Assembly: GCA_963634745.1 (NCBI GenBank)
Contig: CAVHCX010000008.1
Span: forward strand, 1 to 64,000
DNA length: 64,000 bases
Source: CAKRJP01 sp963634745
Lineage (GTDB): Bacteria; Bacillota; Clostridia; Lachnospirales; Lachnospiraceae
Reading direction: 5' to 3'
The notes beneath the pieces are model-generated. The model did not search any database. It saw only the letters and a list, made by a program, of their open reading frames with translations, and had not been told where the DNA came from. This document shows positions 1 through 8,770 of the stretch, piece by piece (position 1 is the first letter of the stretch; each line of letters starts with the position of its first letter). The translations under genes and the position numbers were made by a program.

Positions 1-130
1 GAGAAAATCTGCAAAGAAAAATAAGAAAAATAAATGCTTTTGATACTACTTTTATAACAAGCTTTTTGTGGTTTGTCAACTTGCATTTCTTTTATAGATC
101 TTGGCCTTTGTAGCGCTAGTTTGATGGCCT

Positions 131-344
131 GCCATGTGTGATGCTATATGGCAAAAAACATGCTCGTTTCCTGCGCCCTGTAAGCCGGCTGATTCGCGAA
201 GATAAATGCAAACTCGCGCTTTGCGCTCACGAGGAGCTAAAGCCCCTCGGCCCTTCGGGCACAATGCATTTATCTTCGCTGCCGGCTCACAGTGCGCGAC
301 GGAAGCCTCGCAATCGTTTTTTGCCATATAGCATCACACATGGC
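131..344 (+). repeat. Palindromic element, full copy A
   Basis: The ends are a perfect 29-bp inverted repeat (131-159 against 316-344). Inside lie, in order: an asymmetric loop; a second stem ending in gccggc (about 170-189 with 277-294); a third, perfect 15-bp stem gcgaagataaatgca (197-211) with its complement (262-276 region); and three small hairpins, the last being gcccttcgggc. The right side carries the family signature gacggaagcctcgcaatcg. The same layout occurs at 593-807, 8680-8895 and 9530-9745 with different arm sequences. No protein-coding content is apparent. Confidence 0.85.
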
Positions 345-592
345 AGGAAACAACTTGGTCTATAAGGCTAAGATCTATGGAAAGATATACTGCGTTTCCT
401 ATGCATCGCATGTATGGCAGGAAGTAAGTCAGCTAGTCTATAAGCATAAGATTTGTGAGAAGATAGTATAGCGGCTCTTTTTTGCGCACCAAAATAAAGT
501 GCTGTTCTGGGCCGCGCATGTTCTTTTGCTATGCGATATATACCTTTGGGAATAGTAGTGTAGGGGTGGAATGTATGCGGCTTTGGGGAATA

Positions 593-807
593 GTCCTGCA
601 GGTGGGGGATCTGTCGCAAAACGATTGCGAGGCTTCCGTCGCAAGATGTAGCCGGCAGCGAAGACGAGAGCATTGTGCCCGAAGGGCCGAAGGGCTTTAG
701 CCCTGAGTGAGCGCGAAGCGCGAGTTTGCGGCAGTCTTCGCGAATCAGCCGGCTACATCTTGCAGGAAACGCAGCACGTTTTGCGACAGATCCCCCACCT
801 GCAGGAC
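593..807 (-). repeat. Palindromic element, full copy B (inverted)
   Basis: This copy is in reverse orientation relative to copy A. Its terminal arms are 31 bp and perfect (593-623 against 777-807) but unrelated in sequence to the arms of copy A, except for the inner run of A or T next to the signature. Read on the minus strand it gives the same order: signature-bearing outer loop, a perfect 16-bp second stem ending in gccggc, an 8-bp third stem gcgaagac/gtcttcgc, then three small hairpins including agggctaaagccct and gcccttcgggc. Confidence 0.85.
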
Positions 808-925
808 GTCCACCAAGGTCAGCCCATCCACCCTTGCAATACGCCCACTTCAAACAGTATCAACTTGCCATCTCTTTGGATGGATGATAAAATCAAGAGA
901 AAAGTCCCAAAGGGAGGTAAATCAC

Positions 926-1459
926 ATGGAATTAGTGAATGGCAGACCGGCAGATACACAGGGCAGATTGGACAAGGAGATCCGGGTATATGATTTTCTG
1001 GATTCGCTTGGCCTGGATTATCAGAGGATCGACCACGAGGCCGCAATGACCATGGAGGTTTGTGAGGAAATCGATAGGGTATTAGGGGCGACGATCTGTA
1101 AGAATCTTTTGTTATGTAACCGCCAGGAGACCCAGTTTTATTTATTGATGCTTCCGGGAGATAAGGTTTTTAAGACCAAGGATTTGTCAGCCCAGATCGG
1201 ATCTTCCAGACTTTCTTTTGCTAAAGCAGAGTATATGGAGCAATTTCTGGATATTACCCCGGGCTCTGTAAGTGTGCTTGGGCTTATGAATGACAAGGAT
1301 AAGATGGTCCGTCTTCTGATCGATGAGGATGTGCTTAAGGGAGACTATATCGGCTGCCATCCCTGCATTAATACATCAAGCCTGAGACTTCGGACAGATG
1401 ATTTGCTTGATAAGATTATTCCGGCCATGGAGCATGAGCCAACGATCGTCAAGCTGTAA
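926..1459 (+). CDS. Prolyl-tRNA editing protein (ProX/PrdX, YbaK-like)
   Basis: A 177-residue stand-alone editing-domain protein of the YbaK/ProX family, which hydrolyses mischarged tRNA (typically Ala-tRNA-Pro) in trans in the cytoplasm. The sequence shows the usual small single domain: an N-terminal DFLDSLGLDYQRIDH stretch, the conserved lysine in CKNLLL about residue 59, the GDK segment, and the C-terminal GCHPCINTSSLRL motif that matches the active-site floor of this family. I chose the ATG at 926 because AGGGAGG lies at 911-917; the frame stays open upstream into repeat DNA but without a ribosome site. It is apparently monocistronic. The substrate is inferred from family only. Confidence 0.88.
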   Translation: MELVNGRPADTQGRLDKEIRVYDFLDSLGLDYQRIDHEAAMTMEVCEEIDRVLGATICKNLLLCNRQETQFYLLMLPGDKVFKTKDLSAQIGSSRLSFAKAEYMEQFLDITPGSVSVLGLMNDKDKMVRLLIDEDVLKGDYIGCHPCINTSSLRLRTDDLLDKIIPAMEHEPTIVKL

Positions 1460-1512
1460 ATATTAAGAAATAAGTTAAGATAAGGGATGAAAGAGAGTTA
1501 AAGTAAGGCTAA

Positions 1513-3066
1513 ATGGAAGGCGCAAAGAAATTTATAGGAGAAGTTACTAAAAAATGGGGGAGCTACATATTTATTAGCTTATGCTTGTTAATAGTCTTCC
1601 TTGCAATCGGAAGGATGAAGTCGGGATACCATGAGGATGAGATGTTTACTTTTATCCTGTCAAACCATCCGTATGATACGACCAATACCATTGATCTGAA
1701 GGTAAATGATGGTGTGTCTTATACGGGGGCTCAGCTGTGGAATGAGAATCTCATGGTTGATGCGGACCACCGATTTGATTATGCAAATGTATGGAAGAAT
1801 CAAGCCGCGGATGTGCACCCTCCCCTATATTATGTTTTGATTCATACAGCCTGCTCTTTGTTTCCGGGACTATCCATAAAGACAATAGGTGTTCTCGTCA
1901 ATGCGATTTTGGCCATCATTGTATTTTGGCAATTGGTATGGATTATGAGGAGGCTACAGTTAGATAAGAAAATTTCCATCTTCTTAGCCTTGACCTATAT
2001 ATTAAGTACCGGTTTTCTTGGCTACGCGATTGTTTTTCTCAGAATGTATACCTTGCTGGCGGTATGGATGAATTTTCTGATCATCCTATTTTTAAAATAT
2101 CCGGCAAATGAAAGAGTCAAACCCTCGTATTGTATTTCCTTGGGCGCTGTTTTTCTGGGGGGAATATTAACCCAGTATTATTTTATGATCTTTGCTTTTT
2201 TTTCCTGTCTTGTTTATGCAGTGTACGTCGGATTGGGAAGAAATTGGAAGAAATTAATTTTTAGTATTTTGACGGCGGCTGCCTCAGGGATCCTTGCCTT
2301 AGCTATTTTCCCGGGCATGTGGTTTCATATTTTTGAAGGTGGAAGAGGCAAGGAAGCTTTTGAAAATGTGACCACCGGAGGATTTTTAGAAAATCTATGG
2401 AAATATTTAGACCTTATTAATTTAAATATTTATGGCGGTCTTTTTAGCCTTTTACTGGCGGTCCTGCTTTGCTTGTTGATTGTCCTGAGTGTCAAAGAGA
2501 AGATAAAAGTTTGGGCTTATCCCTATGCCCTCTTGATTCTTCCGGTATGCCTATATGTAATGGTTATTGCAAAGATCGCTCCATTTCAGGTGTTGAGATA
2601 TTGTATTTCTAATATGGGTCTGCTATATGTCGGAATATTTTGTGGCTTGTATACCTTGGCCAAGCGCATTTCGAAAACAGCAAGAGGATGTATCTTGGCC
2701 TTGGCCCTAGTCATGCTTTTTGCCGGCTATAGGCAGGATATAGAGCTTTTGTATCTTGGGGAAAAAAGTAATGTGGCAAAGGTTCAGGAAAATGAAAATC
2801 TTCCCTGCCTATATTTGTATGATGATGGTGTTAGCTGGAAAATGCAACCCAACCTGATAGAACTTTACGATCTGAATGATATTATGTTTATAAATGTCGC
2901 AAATTGGGAAGAGGAAAAAGGAAATGTTTATCAGAACCAAGCCTTGCTTGTATATATTGACAGTGATTATACATATATGTTGGATGCTTTGAAAGAACAG
3001 ACGGGGCTTTCAAATGAGGAATATTTGTTTACATCGGGATATGCAACGGCCTATATTTTGCAATAG
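1513..3066 (+). CDS. GT39/ArnT-like multi-pass membrane glycosyltransferase
   Basis: A 517-residue integral membrane protein with about ten hydrophobic segments. After the first membrane helix comes HEDEMFTF, and then DVHPPLYYVLIH; acidic residues in the first external loop followed by a DxHPPLYY motif are typical of the GT-C fold (PMT, ArnT and related GT39/GT83 families), which transfer sugars from polyprenyl-phosphate donors outside the membrane. The C-terminal 90 residues are soluble. It follows the editing gene by 53 bp and ends before a bidirectional terminator shared with the convergent metY. Acceptor and sugar cannot be told. The ribosome site is weak (aaggct), so a slightly different start is possible. 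Confidence 0.75.
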   Translation: MEGAKKFIGEVTKKWGSYIFISLCLLIVFLAIGRMKSGYHEDEMFTFILSNHPYDTTNTIDLKVNDGVSYTGAQLWNENLMVDADHRFDYANVWKNQAADVHPPLYYVLIHTACSLFPGLSIKTIGVLVNAILAIIVFWQLVWIMRRLQLDKKISIFLALTYILSTGFLGYAIVFLRMYTLLAVWMNFLIILFLKYPANERVKPSYCISLGAVFLGGILTQYYFMIFAFFSCLVYAVYVGLGRNWKKLIFSILTAAASGILALAIFPGMWFHIFEGGRGKEAFENVTTGGFLENLWKYLDLINLNIYGGLFSLLLAVLLCLLIVLSVKEKIKVWAYPYALLILPVCLYVMVIAKIAPFQVLRYCISNMGLLYVGIFCGLYTLAKRISKTARGCILALALVMLFAGYRQDIELLYLGEKSNVAKVQENENLPCLYLYDDGVSWKMQPNLIELYDLNDIMFINVANWEEEKGNVYQNQALLVYIDSDYTYMLDALKEQTGLSNEEYLFTSGYATAYILQ

Positions 3067-3101
3067 TTTATTGGACTATTAAGTTCTTTGTTATAAAAAT
3101 A

Positions 3102-3143
3102 CCCGGGCAGAGTTCATTTTATGAATCCTGTCCGGGCTTTTTA
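3102..3143. terminator. Intrinsic terminator between convergent GT39-like gene and metY
   Basis: The stem cccgggcag/ctgtccggg is followed by cttttta on the plus strand and, read on the other strand, by a T-rich run (from aaaaat at 3096), so it can serve both convergent genes. Confidence 0.85.
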
Positions 3144-3169
3144 TCTTCTCGGAAGCTTGGTTTTGTTTT

Positions 3170-4444
3170 CTAAAATTCTTTCATAACCGCTTCAAATGCT
3201 CCGTTTAAATCTTCTAGGATATCTTCCACATTCTCCAAGCCGACAGAAAGTCGAACCATACCGCCATCAATACCGGCAGCAACCAGTTGCTCGTCTGTTA
3301 ACTGACGGTGGGTTTCTGAGGCAGGATGGAGGACACAGGTGCGAATGTCCGCCACATGTACTTCATTGGATGCCAAATGTAAGGAATCCATAAATTTCGC
3401 AGCTGCCGCACGGCCACCCTTAATTACAAAGGAGATGACGCCGCTGCATCCTTTTAAATACTTTTGTGCCAAGGCATAAGATGGATCGGATTCCAGGCCC
3501 GGATAATTTACTTTTTCTACGGCCGGGGAGGCTTCTAAATATTTGGCAACGGTCAGGGCATTCTCGCAATATTGTTTCATACGAACCGGAAGGGTCTCGA
3601 GTCCCATATTCAGCAGGAAGGCAGAGTGGGCGGCCGGATATACGCCAAAGTCACGCATAAGCTGCATCCTGGCTTTTACAATATAGGCCATCTTGCCATA
3701 GGTCTCTGTATAAGAAATTCCATGGTAGGATTCATCCGGTTCTGTAAGACCCGGGAACTTTCCGTTGGTCCAGTCAAATTTACCGCTATCAACAATAACG
3801 CCGCCGATCTGAACGGCATGTCCGTCCATATATTTACTTGTAGAATGAACTACAATGTCAGCACCGAATTCAAAAGGCTTACATAAAATCGGTGTGGCAA
3901 AGGTATTGTCCACGATCAAAGGAACATTCATCTCATGGGCAATATTTGCAAAGCGCTCGATGTCAAATACAACCAGGGCCGGATTTGCAAGGGTTTCTCC
4001 AAAAACAAGCTTGGTATTTGGTTTAAATGCAGCCTTGATTTCCTCGTCGCTGGATGCGGCATCTACGTAAATGCACTCGATTCCTAACTTCTTTAAGGTA
4101 AATGAGAAGAGGTTGATGGTACCGCCATAAACCTGGGGTACGCTGATGATGCTGTCTCCGGCCTCGCAGATATTCAAAATAGAAAGCAAGGTAGCAGCCT
4201 GGCCGGATGTGGTGCACATGGCACCGACGCCCCCTTCCAGGGCGGCGATTTTTTCTTCTACAGCCATGACCGTTGGGTTGCCAAAGCGGGAATAGCAAAG
4301 TCCTTTTGTTGGGTCATCGAAAATGGCAGCAACCTCTGCTGCGGAATCATAGACATAGGTGGTACTTTGTACGATGGGAAGAACCCTAGGTTCTCCGTTT
4401 TTTGGTGTGTAACCTGCATGCAGGCATTTTGTTTCATCTTTCAT
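3170..4444 (-). CDS. metY: O-acetylhomoserine sulfhydrylase (Cys/Met metabolism PLP enzyme)
   Basis: A 424-residue PLP-dependent enzyme of the Cys/Met-metabolism family. It makes homocysteine (or methionine from methanethiol) from O-acetylhomoserine. Seen in the sequence: the N-terminal TKCLHAGY start typical of MetY, the TTSGQAA phosphate-binding segment, the substrate region VDNTFATPILCKP, and the PLP lysine in HSTSKYMDGH. Length matches MetY (about 425) rather than cystathionine gamma-synthase (about 380). The start is supported by AAGGAG nine bases upstream. The leader shows no S-box or T-box core, so its control is not visible. It is monocistronic and convergent with the preceding gene. 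Confidence 0.92.
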   Translation of the reverse strand: MKDETKCLHAGYTPKNGEPRVLPIVQSTTYVYDSAAEVAAIFDDPTKGLCYSRFGNPTVMAVEEKIAALEGGVGAMCTTSGQAATLLSILNICEAGDSIISVPQVYGGTINLFSFTLKKLGIECIYVDAASSDEEIKAAFKPNTKLVFGETLANPALVVFDIERFANIAHEMNVPLIVDNTFATPILCKPFEFGADIVVHSTSKYMDGHAVQIGGVIVDSGKFDWTNGKFPGLTEPDESYHGISYTETYGKMAYIVKARMQLMRDFGVYPAAHSAFLLNMGLETLPVRMKQYCENALTVAKYLEASPAVEKVNYPGLESDPSYALAQKYLKGCSGVISFVIKGGRAAAAKFMDSLHLASNEVHVADIRTCVLHPASETHRQLTDEQLVAAGIDGGMVRLSVGLENVEDILEDLNGAFEAVMKEF

Positions 4445-4737
4445 TGTAAAGGTCTCCTTCGATTTTTCTTCTTGCTATACAGTTTAACAAATTTCTCTGA
4501 CTTTTCCTAGTGGTTTTGTCCGATTGATCTATGCAGGAATTCATGAAGCTTTATAATTCATACTTTTGTATTTGGTAAAAATAGACAGCTATGTTAAATA
4601 AACTACTTATGCAAGTTCTATTCGTTTTTGCCTGCTTTTCTGCTAGAATGAATTCAATTGTGGAAATTTGCAAGTTTTTAATTGCAAGAATTTGATAGCA
4701 ACTATTTGAATGGATAGCAGAGAGGAGACAATGCTAT
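4445..4737. promoter_or_regulatory. Divergent intergenic region, metY and hydrogenase operon
   Basis: This 293-bp stretch must hold promoters for both directions. On the plus strand the best -10 is tagaat at 4645-4650, with only a poor -35 (ttcgtt, 4622-4627) 17 bp upstream. TTGCAAG occurs twice, at 4669-4675 and 4683-4689, just downstream of that -10, which might be a regulator site. GTTAAATAAAC near 4592 resembles half of a Rex box but lacks the second half. Assignments are weak. Confidence 0.35.
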
Positions 4738-6570
4738 ATGAGCAGATTGGAACTTAGGACTCTGAATCGTACCCACATTGTGATGGAAGAATTGTACAAG
4801 GATTTGGAGAGACGAATCGAATCAAGTCCTCCGGGCTTATGTCCCGTGGATATGTCCAGAGCATTTCTGGAGCTGTGCCATGCCCAGACCTGTGGAAAAT
4901 GTGTTCCCTGTAGGATCGGTCTTGGACAACTCAATCATTTTATTAAAGATGTATTGGATGGCAATGCGACGATGGAGACCCTTGATATCATGGAGGAGAC
5001 CGCCCTTTCTATTATGGAATCGGCAGATTGTGCCATTGGTTATGAGGCGGCCCATATGGTATATAAAGGACTGGTAGGCTACCGGGATGATTATATTGAG
5101 CACATCAATCACGGTAGATGTACCTGTACCTACAGCCAGCCGGTGCCCTGTGTGGCCCTGTGTCCGGCCCATGTGGATATACCGGGTTATATTGCCTTAG
5201 TTGCCGAGGGCAGATATCAAGACGCCATCCGTCTGATCCGTAAGGACAATCCCTTCCCGACCACTTGCGGATTTATCTGCGAGCACCCCTGCGAGCTTCG
5301 CTGCCGGAGAAATATGGTGGACGATGCTGTAAATATCAGAGGACTTAAGAGAGTGGCCGCTGATTTCGCGGGAGAGGTGGACCCGCCCAAATGTGCGCCT
5401 TCTACAGGTAAGAAGGTGGCTGTCCTCGGAGGAGGCCCGGGAGGCTTGAGCGCCGCTTATTTCCTCCAGTTGATGGGACATCAGACTACCGTATATGAGA
5501 TGCTTCCAAAGCTTGGTGGTATGCTCCGCTATGGTATTCCTAACTATCGTCTTCCAAAAGAGCGCCTGGAGGAGGATGTAAATGCTATTTTAAAAACCGG
5601 TGTAGAGGTAAAATATGGCAACAAGATCGGTAAGGATATTACCATCCAGGAGCTTCGTAAAGAATATGATGCAGTGCTGATTACCATCGGTGCCAGTACC
5701 GATAAGAAGCTGGGCCTGGAGGGAGAAAATTCCGAGGGCGTTATGTCTGCGGTCCAGTTCCTTAGAAATATCGGAAAAAATATAATTACAGATCTTACCG
5801 GAAAAGAAGTCGCAGTAGTTGGCGGCGGTAACGTATCCATGGATGCGGTACGTACAGCCAAACGTCTGGGAGCTAAGAAGGTAAGTATTGTTTACAGAAG
5901 AAGAATGGCAGACATGACAGCTTTACCGGGAGAGATCAACGGAGCCGTCGCTGAGGGAATTGAGCTTCAGACCTTGAAGGCTCCCGCAGCCATCGATGTA
6001 GATGAAAATAATCATGTAAGAGGTCTTTATGTGACACCCCAGATGGTAAGTACCATAAAAAATGGCAGGGCCAGCGTGCGTCCTACCGGGGAGGATGATC
6101 TTTACATCCCCTGTGATGTCTTAGTTGTAGCCATCGGACAGAATATCGAGACCGCCCACTTTGAGGAGGCAGGTATTTCCGTATCCAGAGGAAAGATCAT
6201 TACCACCAAAACCGGAGCCGTGGAGGATATGCCGGATGTCTATGCCGGAGGAGACTGTTCCAGCGGACCGGCTACAGTTATTAAGGCCATTGCGGCAGCC
6301 AAGGTTGTGGCAGCCAATATTGATGAATATTTGGGCTATCATCACGATATTTCCTGTGATGTGGAAATCCCTGAGGCCAAGCTGGATGATAAGATTCCAT
6401 GCGGCCGTATCGACCTTACCGAGCGGGAAGCCTGTGAGAGAGTCTGTGATTTTGAGGCAGTTGAAAATTGTATGACAGAAAAGGAAGCCAGACAGGAGGC
6501 AGGAAGATGTCTTAGGTGTGACCATTTCGGATATGGAATATTTAAAGGAGGCAGAGAGACATTATGGTAA
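4738..6570 (+). CDS. GltD-like FAD/NAD(P) oxidoreductase with NuoF-type Fe-S domain, hydrogenase partner
   Basis: A 610-residue electron-transfer flavoprotein, probably the redox partner of the overlapping HydA. Domains in order: an N-terminal region matching the C-terminal [4Fe-4S] domain of NuoF/HydB (CGKCVPCR about 53-60, further Cys about 98); a GltD/DPYD-type double-cluster domain (ALCPAH about 139; CGFICEHPCELRCRR about 177-190); an FAD Rossmann fold (GGGPGG about 231); an NAD(P) Rossmann fold (VVGGGNVSMDA about 358); the closing YAGGDC about 500; and a C-terminal CLRC pair. It has no FMN-binding NuoF core. Its end overlaps hydA by 7 bp, implying translational coupling. HydDB describes such a pairing as glutamate-synthase-linked group A2; the true partner (NADH or NADPH) is unknown. 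Confidence 0.85.
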   Translation: MSRLELRTLNRTHIVMEELYKDLERRIESSPPGLCPVDMSRAFLELCHAQTCGKCVPCRIGLGQLNHFIKDVLDGNATMETLDIMEETALSIMESADCAIGYEAAHMVYKGLVGYRDDYIEHINHGRCTCTYSQPVPCVALCPAHVDIPGYIALVAEGRYQDAIRLIRKDNPFPTTCGFICEHPCELRCRRNMVDDAVNIRGLKRVAADFAGEVDPPKCAPSTGKKVAVLGGGPGGLSAAYFLQLMGHQTTVYEMLPKLGGMLRYGIPNYRLPKERLEEDVNAILKTGVEVKYGNKIGKDITIQELRKEYDAVLITIGASTDKKLGLEGENSEGVMSAVQFLRNIGKNIITDLTGKEVAVVGGGNVSMDAVRTAKRLGAKKVSIVYRRRMADMTALPGEINGAVAEGIELQTLKAPAAIDVDENNHVRGLYVTPQMVSTIKNGRASVRPTGEDDLYIPCDVLVVAIGQNIETAHFEEAGISVSRGKIITTKTGAVEDMPDVYAGGDCSSGPATVIKAIAAAKVVAANIDEYLGYHHDISCDVEIPEAKLDDKIPCGRIDLTEREACERVCDFEAVENCMTEKEARQEAGRCLRCDHFGYGIFKGGRETLW

Positions 6571-8297
6571 ATCTTACAATCGATGGAAAGCAGATTTCCG
6601 CAAAGGAAAATACCACCATTATGGAAGCTGCCAGACAGAATGGAATTCCGATTCCGAAGCTGTGCTACTTAAAAGGGATCAATGAGATCGCAGCCTGTCG
6701 TGTCTGTGTAGTGGAAATTGAAGGGAAAGATAAACTCATTACATCCTGCAACAATGTGGTGGATGAGGGCATGGTCATTTATACCAATAGTCCAAAGGTT
6801 CGAAGAAACCGTCGCAATACCGTAGAACTCATTTTATCCCAGCATAATTGTGAGTGTGTCACCTGTATCCGAAGTGGAAATTGTAGCTTGCAGAAGGTGG
6901 CAAATGACCTGAATATTATCCAGATCCCATTTAAGATGGAAATCGAGAAACAGCCCTGGAACAAAGACTTTCCGCTGATTCGGGATTCTTCTAAGTGCAT
7001 CAAATGCATGCGCTGTATCCAGGTCTGTGACAAGGTGCAAAGCCTAAGTATCTGGGATGTGGAAGGAACCGGTTCCAGAACGACCATCAATGTGGCAGGA
7101 AATAAGAAAATCGAGGAAGCTGCCTGCTCTCTTTGCGGTCAGTGTATCACCCATTGTCCGGTAGGGGCCCTGACAGAGCGGGATGAGACAGAAAAGGTAT
7201 GGAATGCCATTTCCGATCCGGACAAGATCGTGGTGGTTCAGATCGCACCGGCGGTACGTACTGCCTGGGGAGAAGAGCTGGGATTTTCAAGAGAAGAGGC
7301 TACCGTAGGAAAAATCGTAGATGTATGGAAGAGACTGGGAGCCGACTATGTATTTGACACCTCCTTCTCCGCGGACCTTACCATTATGGAAGAGGGAACA
7401 GAGTTCCTTAAAAGATTTACATCCGGTGAGCTAAAGGATCGACCTATGTTTACATCCTGCTGTCCGGGATGGATCCGTTTCATTAAATCCCAGTATCCGC
7501 ACCTGGTAAAATATTTATCTTCAGCAAAATCACCCCAGCAGATGTTTGGGGCGGTAATGAAGACTTATTTTGCAGAGAAGCTGGGGGTAGATCCGGAGAA
7601 GATTTATACCGTATCGGTAATGCCCTGTGTGGCTAAAAAGAGCGAGCGGGAAATGGATCTCTACTATGGAGAATATGCAGGCCACGATGTAGATGCGGTA
7701 GTGACTACCAGAGAATTGCTGCGTATGATTCGTGCCGCCCATATCGAGCCATCCACCTTAGTCGATAGGGAAAGCGACCGACCAATGCAGGAGGGAACCG
7801 GAGCAGGCGTGATCTTCGGAGCCACAGGTGGAGTTATGGAGGCAGCCCTTCGTACCGCCTACTATTTGCTGAAAAAAGAGAATCCGCCGGCAGATGCCTT
7901 CCAAGCAGTCCGAAGCGAGGGACTCAATAAAGATCATGGTGTGCAGGAAGCAGTCTTCCAGGTGGGCGACGTGACCGTTCGAACGGCAGCAGTCAGCGGC
8001 CTTGGAAATGCAAGAGCCCTTCTAGATAAAATCGAGCGGGGAGAAGCCCAGTATGACTTCGTAGAAGTCATGGCCTGCCCCGGAGGCTGCGTAGGAGGAG
8101 GCGGCCAGCCCATCCATGACGGCGAAGAGTTGGCCTTCGAGCGAGGAAAAAATCTTTATTATCTAGACAAGAATGCTAATATTCGGTATTCCCATGAGAA
8201 TCCGGATGTAAAAAAACTCTATGAAGAATACTTTGAGGAGCCAAATTCTCATAAGGCGCATATGCTCTTGCATACAGACCATATGGAGACAAAGTAA
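6564..8297 (+). CDS. hydA: [FeFe]-hydrogenase catalytic subunit, group A (probably A2)
   Basis: A 577-residue [FeFe]-hydrogenase that interconverts protons and H2 in the cytoplasm. Domains: N-terminal [2Fe-2S] ferredoxin fold (ACRVCVVE, then SCNN); His-ligated [4Fe-4S] segment (HNCECVTCIRSGNC about 93-106); two [4Fe-4S] motifs (CIKCMRCIQVC about 144; CSLCGQCITHC about 188); the H-cluster domain with L1 TSCCPGW about 296, L2 MPCVAKKSE about 353 and L3 ACPGGCVGGGGQP about 503; and the small-subunit-like tail with SHKAHMLLH. All H-cluster cysteines are present. There is no C-terminal extra domain. It is co-transcribed with the GltD-like gene and ends in a strong terminator; the maturases lie convergently beyond the repeat block. 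Confidence 0.95.
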   Translation: MVNLTIDGKQISAKENTTIMEAARQNGIPIPKLCYLKGINEIAACRVCVVEIEGKDKLITSCNNVVDEGMVIYTNSPKVRRNRRNTVELILSQHNCECVTCIRSGNCSLQKVANDLNIIQIPFKMEIEKQPWNKDFPLIRDSSKCIKCMRCIQVCDKVQSLSIWDVEGTGSRTTINVAGNKKIEEAACSLCGQCITHCPVGALTERDETEKVWNAISDPDKIVVVQIAPAVRTAWGEELGFSREEATVGKIVDVWKRLGADYVFDTSFSADLTIMEEGTEFLKRFTSGELKDRPMFTSCCPGWIRFIKSQYPHLVKYLSSAKSPQQMFGAVMKTYFAEKLGVDPEKIYTVSVMPCVAKKSEREMDLYYGEYAGHDVDAVVTTRELLRMIRAAHIEPSTLVDRESDRPMQEGTGAGVIFGATGGVMEAALRTAYYLLKKENPPADAFQAVRSEGLNKDHGVQEAVFQVGDVTVRTAAVSGLGNARALLDKIERGEAQYDFVEVMACPGGCVGGGGQPIHDGEELAFERGKNLYYLDKNANIRYSHENPDVKKLYEEYFEEPNSHKAHMLLHTDHMETK

Positions 8298-8310
8298 ACG
8301 TAAGTACCAA

Positions 8311-8349
8311 AAAGAGGACAGTCGCGACAAGCGGAAGTCCTCTTTTTTT
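8311..8349 (+). terminator. Intrinsic terminator of the hydA operon
   Basis: The stem aaagaggac/gtcctcttt followed by T7 lies 14 bp after the hydA stop codon. Confidence 0.88.
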
Positions 8350-8770
8350 ATGCGCTCACACGAGACAAGTCAAAGCTTTAGTGATGCAGATCATAGTACG
8401 TACTGCCGGCATGGGATATATCCAAAAACGTGCTACGTTTCCTAGTCGCTGCAGCCGGCTGATCCGCGAAGGCTACCGCAAAGTCACGTAATGCGCTCAC
8501 ACGAGACAAGTCAAAGCTCCCGTATGCAGATCAAAGCACGTACTGCCGGCATGGGATATATCTAAAAACGTGCTACGTTTCCTAGTCGCTGCAGCCGGCT
8601 GATCCGCGAAGGCTACCGCAAAGTCACGTAATGCGCTCACACGAGACAAGTCAAAGCTCCCGTATGCAGATCATAGCACGTACTGCCGACATGGGATATA
8701 TCCAAAAACGTGCTGCGTTTCCTACTCGCTGCAGCCGGCTGATCCGCGAAGGCTACCGCAAACTCGCGCT
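8350..8770 (+). repeat. Three tandem 140-bp half-element units
   Basis: Units at 8350-8490, 8491-8630 and 8631-8770 begin with atgcgctcacacgagacaag and are nearly identical. Each is the left half of the palindromic element plus about 50 bp of left flank: variable arm, signature loop, gccggctgatccgcgaagg, then a join back to the next unit. The third unit runs straight into the full copy C. There are no unique spacers between units, so this is not a CRISPR array. Units differ by a few substitutions (for example tccaaaaacg against tctaaaaacg). Confidence 0.9.

Larger units (their letters stand above)
1..925. other. Non-coding, repeat-filled region left of the tRNA-editing gene
   Basis: No convincing gene is seen here; open frames in this stretch are by-products of palindromic repeats and have no ribosome site or recognisable product. 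It holds two full copies of the palindromic element (131-344 and 593-807). Between them, 345-592 contains a diverged duplication: a string around 355-387 (tctataaggctaagatct) recurs in altered form near 434-465. The palindrome of the first copy extends imperfectly outward to about 92-379, because the motif atagatcttggcctt near 96 is mirrored near 363-378. The region just before 926 supplies only the ribosome site of the next gene. Confidence 0.7.

Noticed and set aside
76..853. Open frames on both strands within the left repeat region
   Set aside because: They follow the palindromic elements, lack ribosome sites, and the same peptides recur in mirrored form; they are products of the repeat sequence.
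707..925. Longer N-terminus for the tRNA-editing protein
   Set aside because: The extension reads through element copy B; the ribosome site and the family start both support position 926.
4445..4600. SAM (S-box) or T-box leader for metY
   Set aside because: Neither the S-box core nor a T-box sequence, nor any terminator hairpin, is visible in the minus-strand leader.
4585..4605. Rex operator before the hydrogenase operon
   Set aside because: GTTAAATAAAC matches one half of the Rex box only; the second half is missing.
4738..8297. Trimeric electron-bifurcating HydABC
   Set aside because: No HydC gene and no FMN-binding NuoF core are present; the partner is GltD-like.
8350..8770. CRISPR array
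   Set aside because: The tandem units are 140 bp long and join each other directly; there are no unique spacers and no cas genes.
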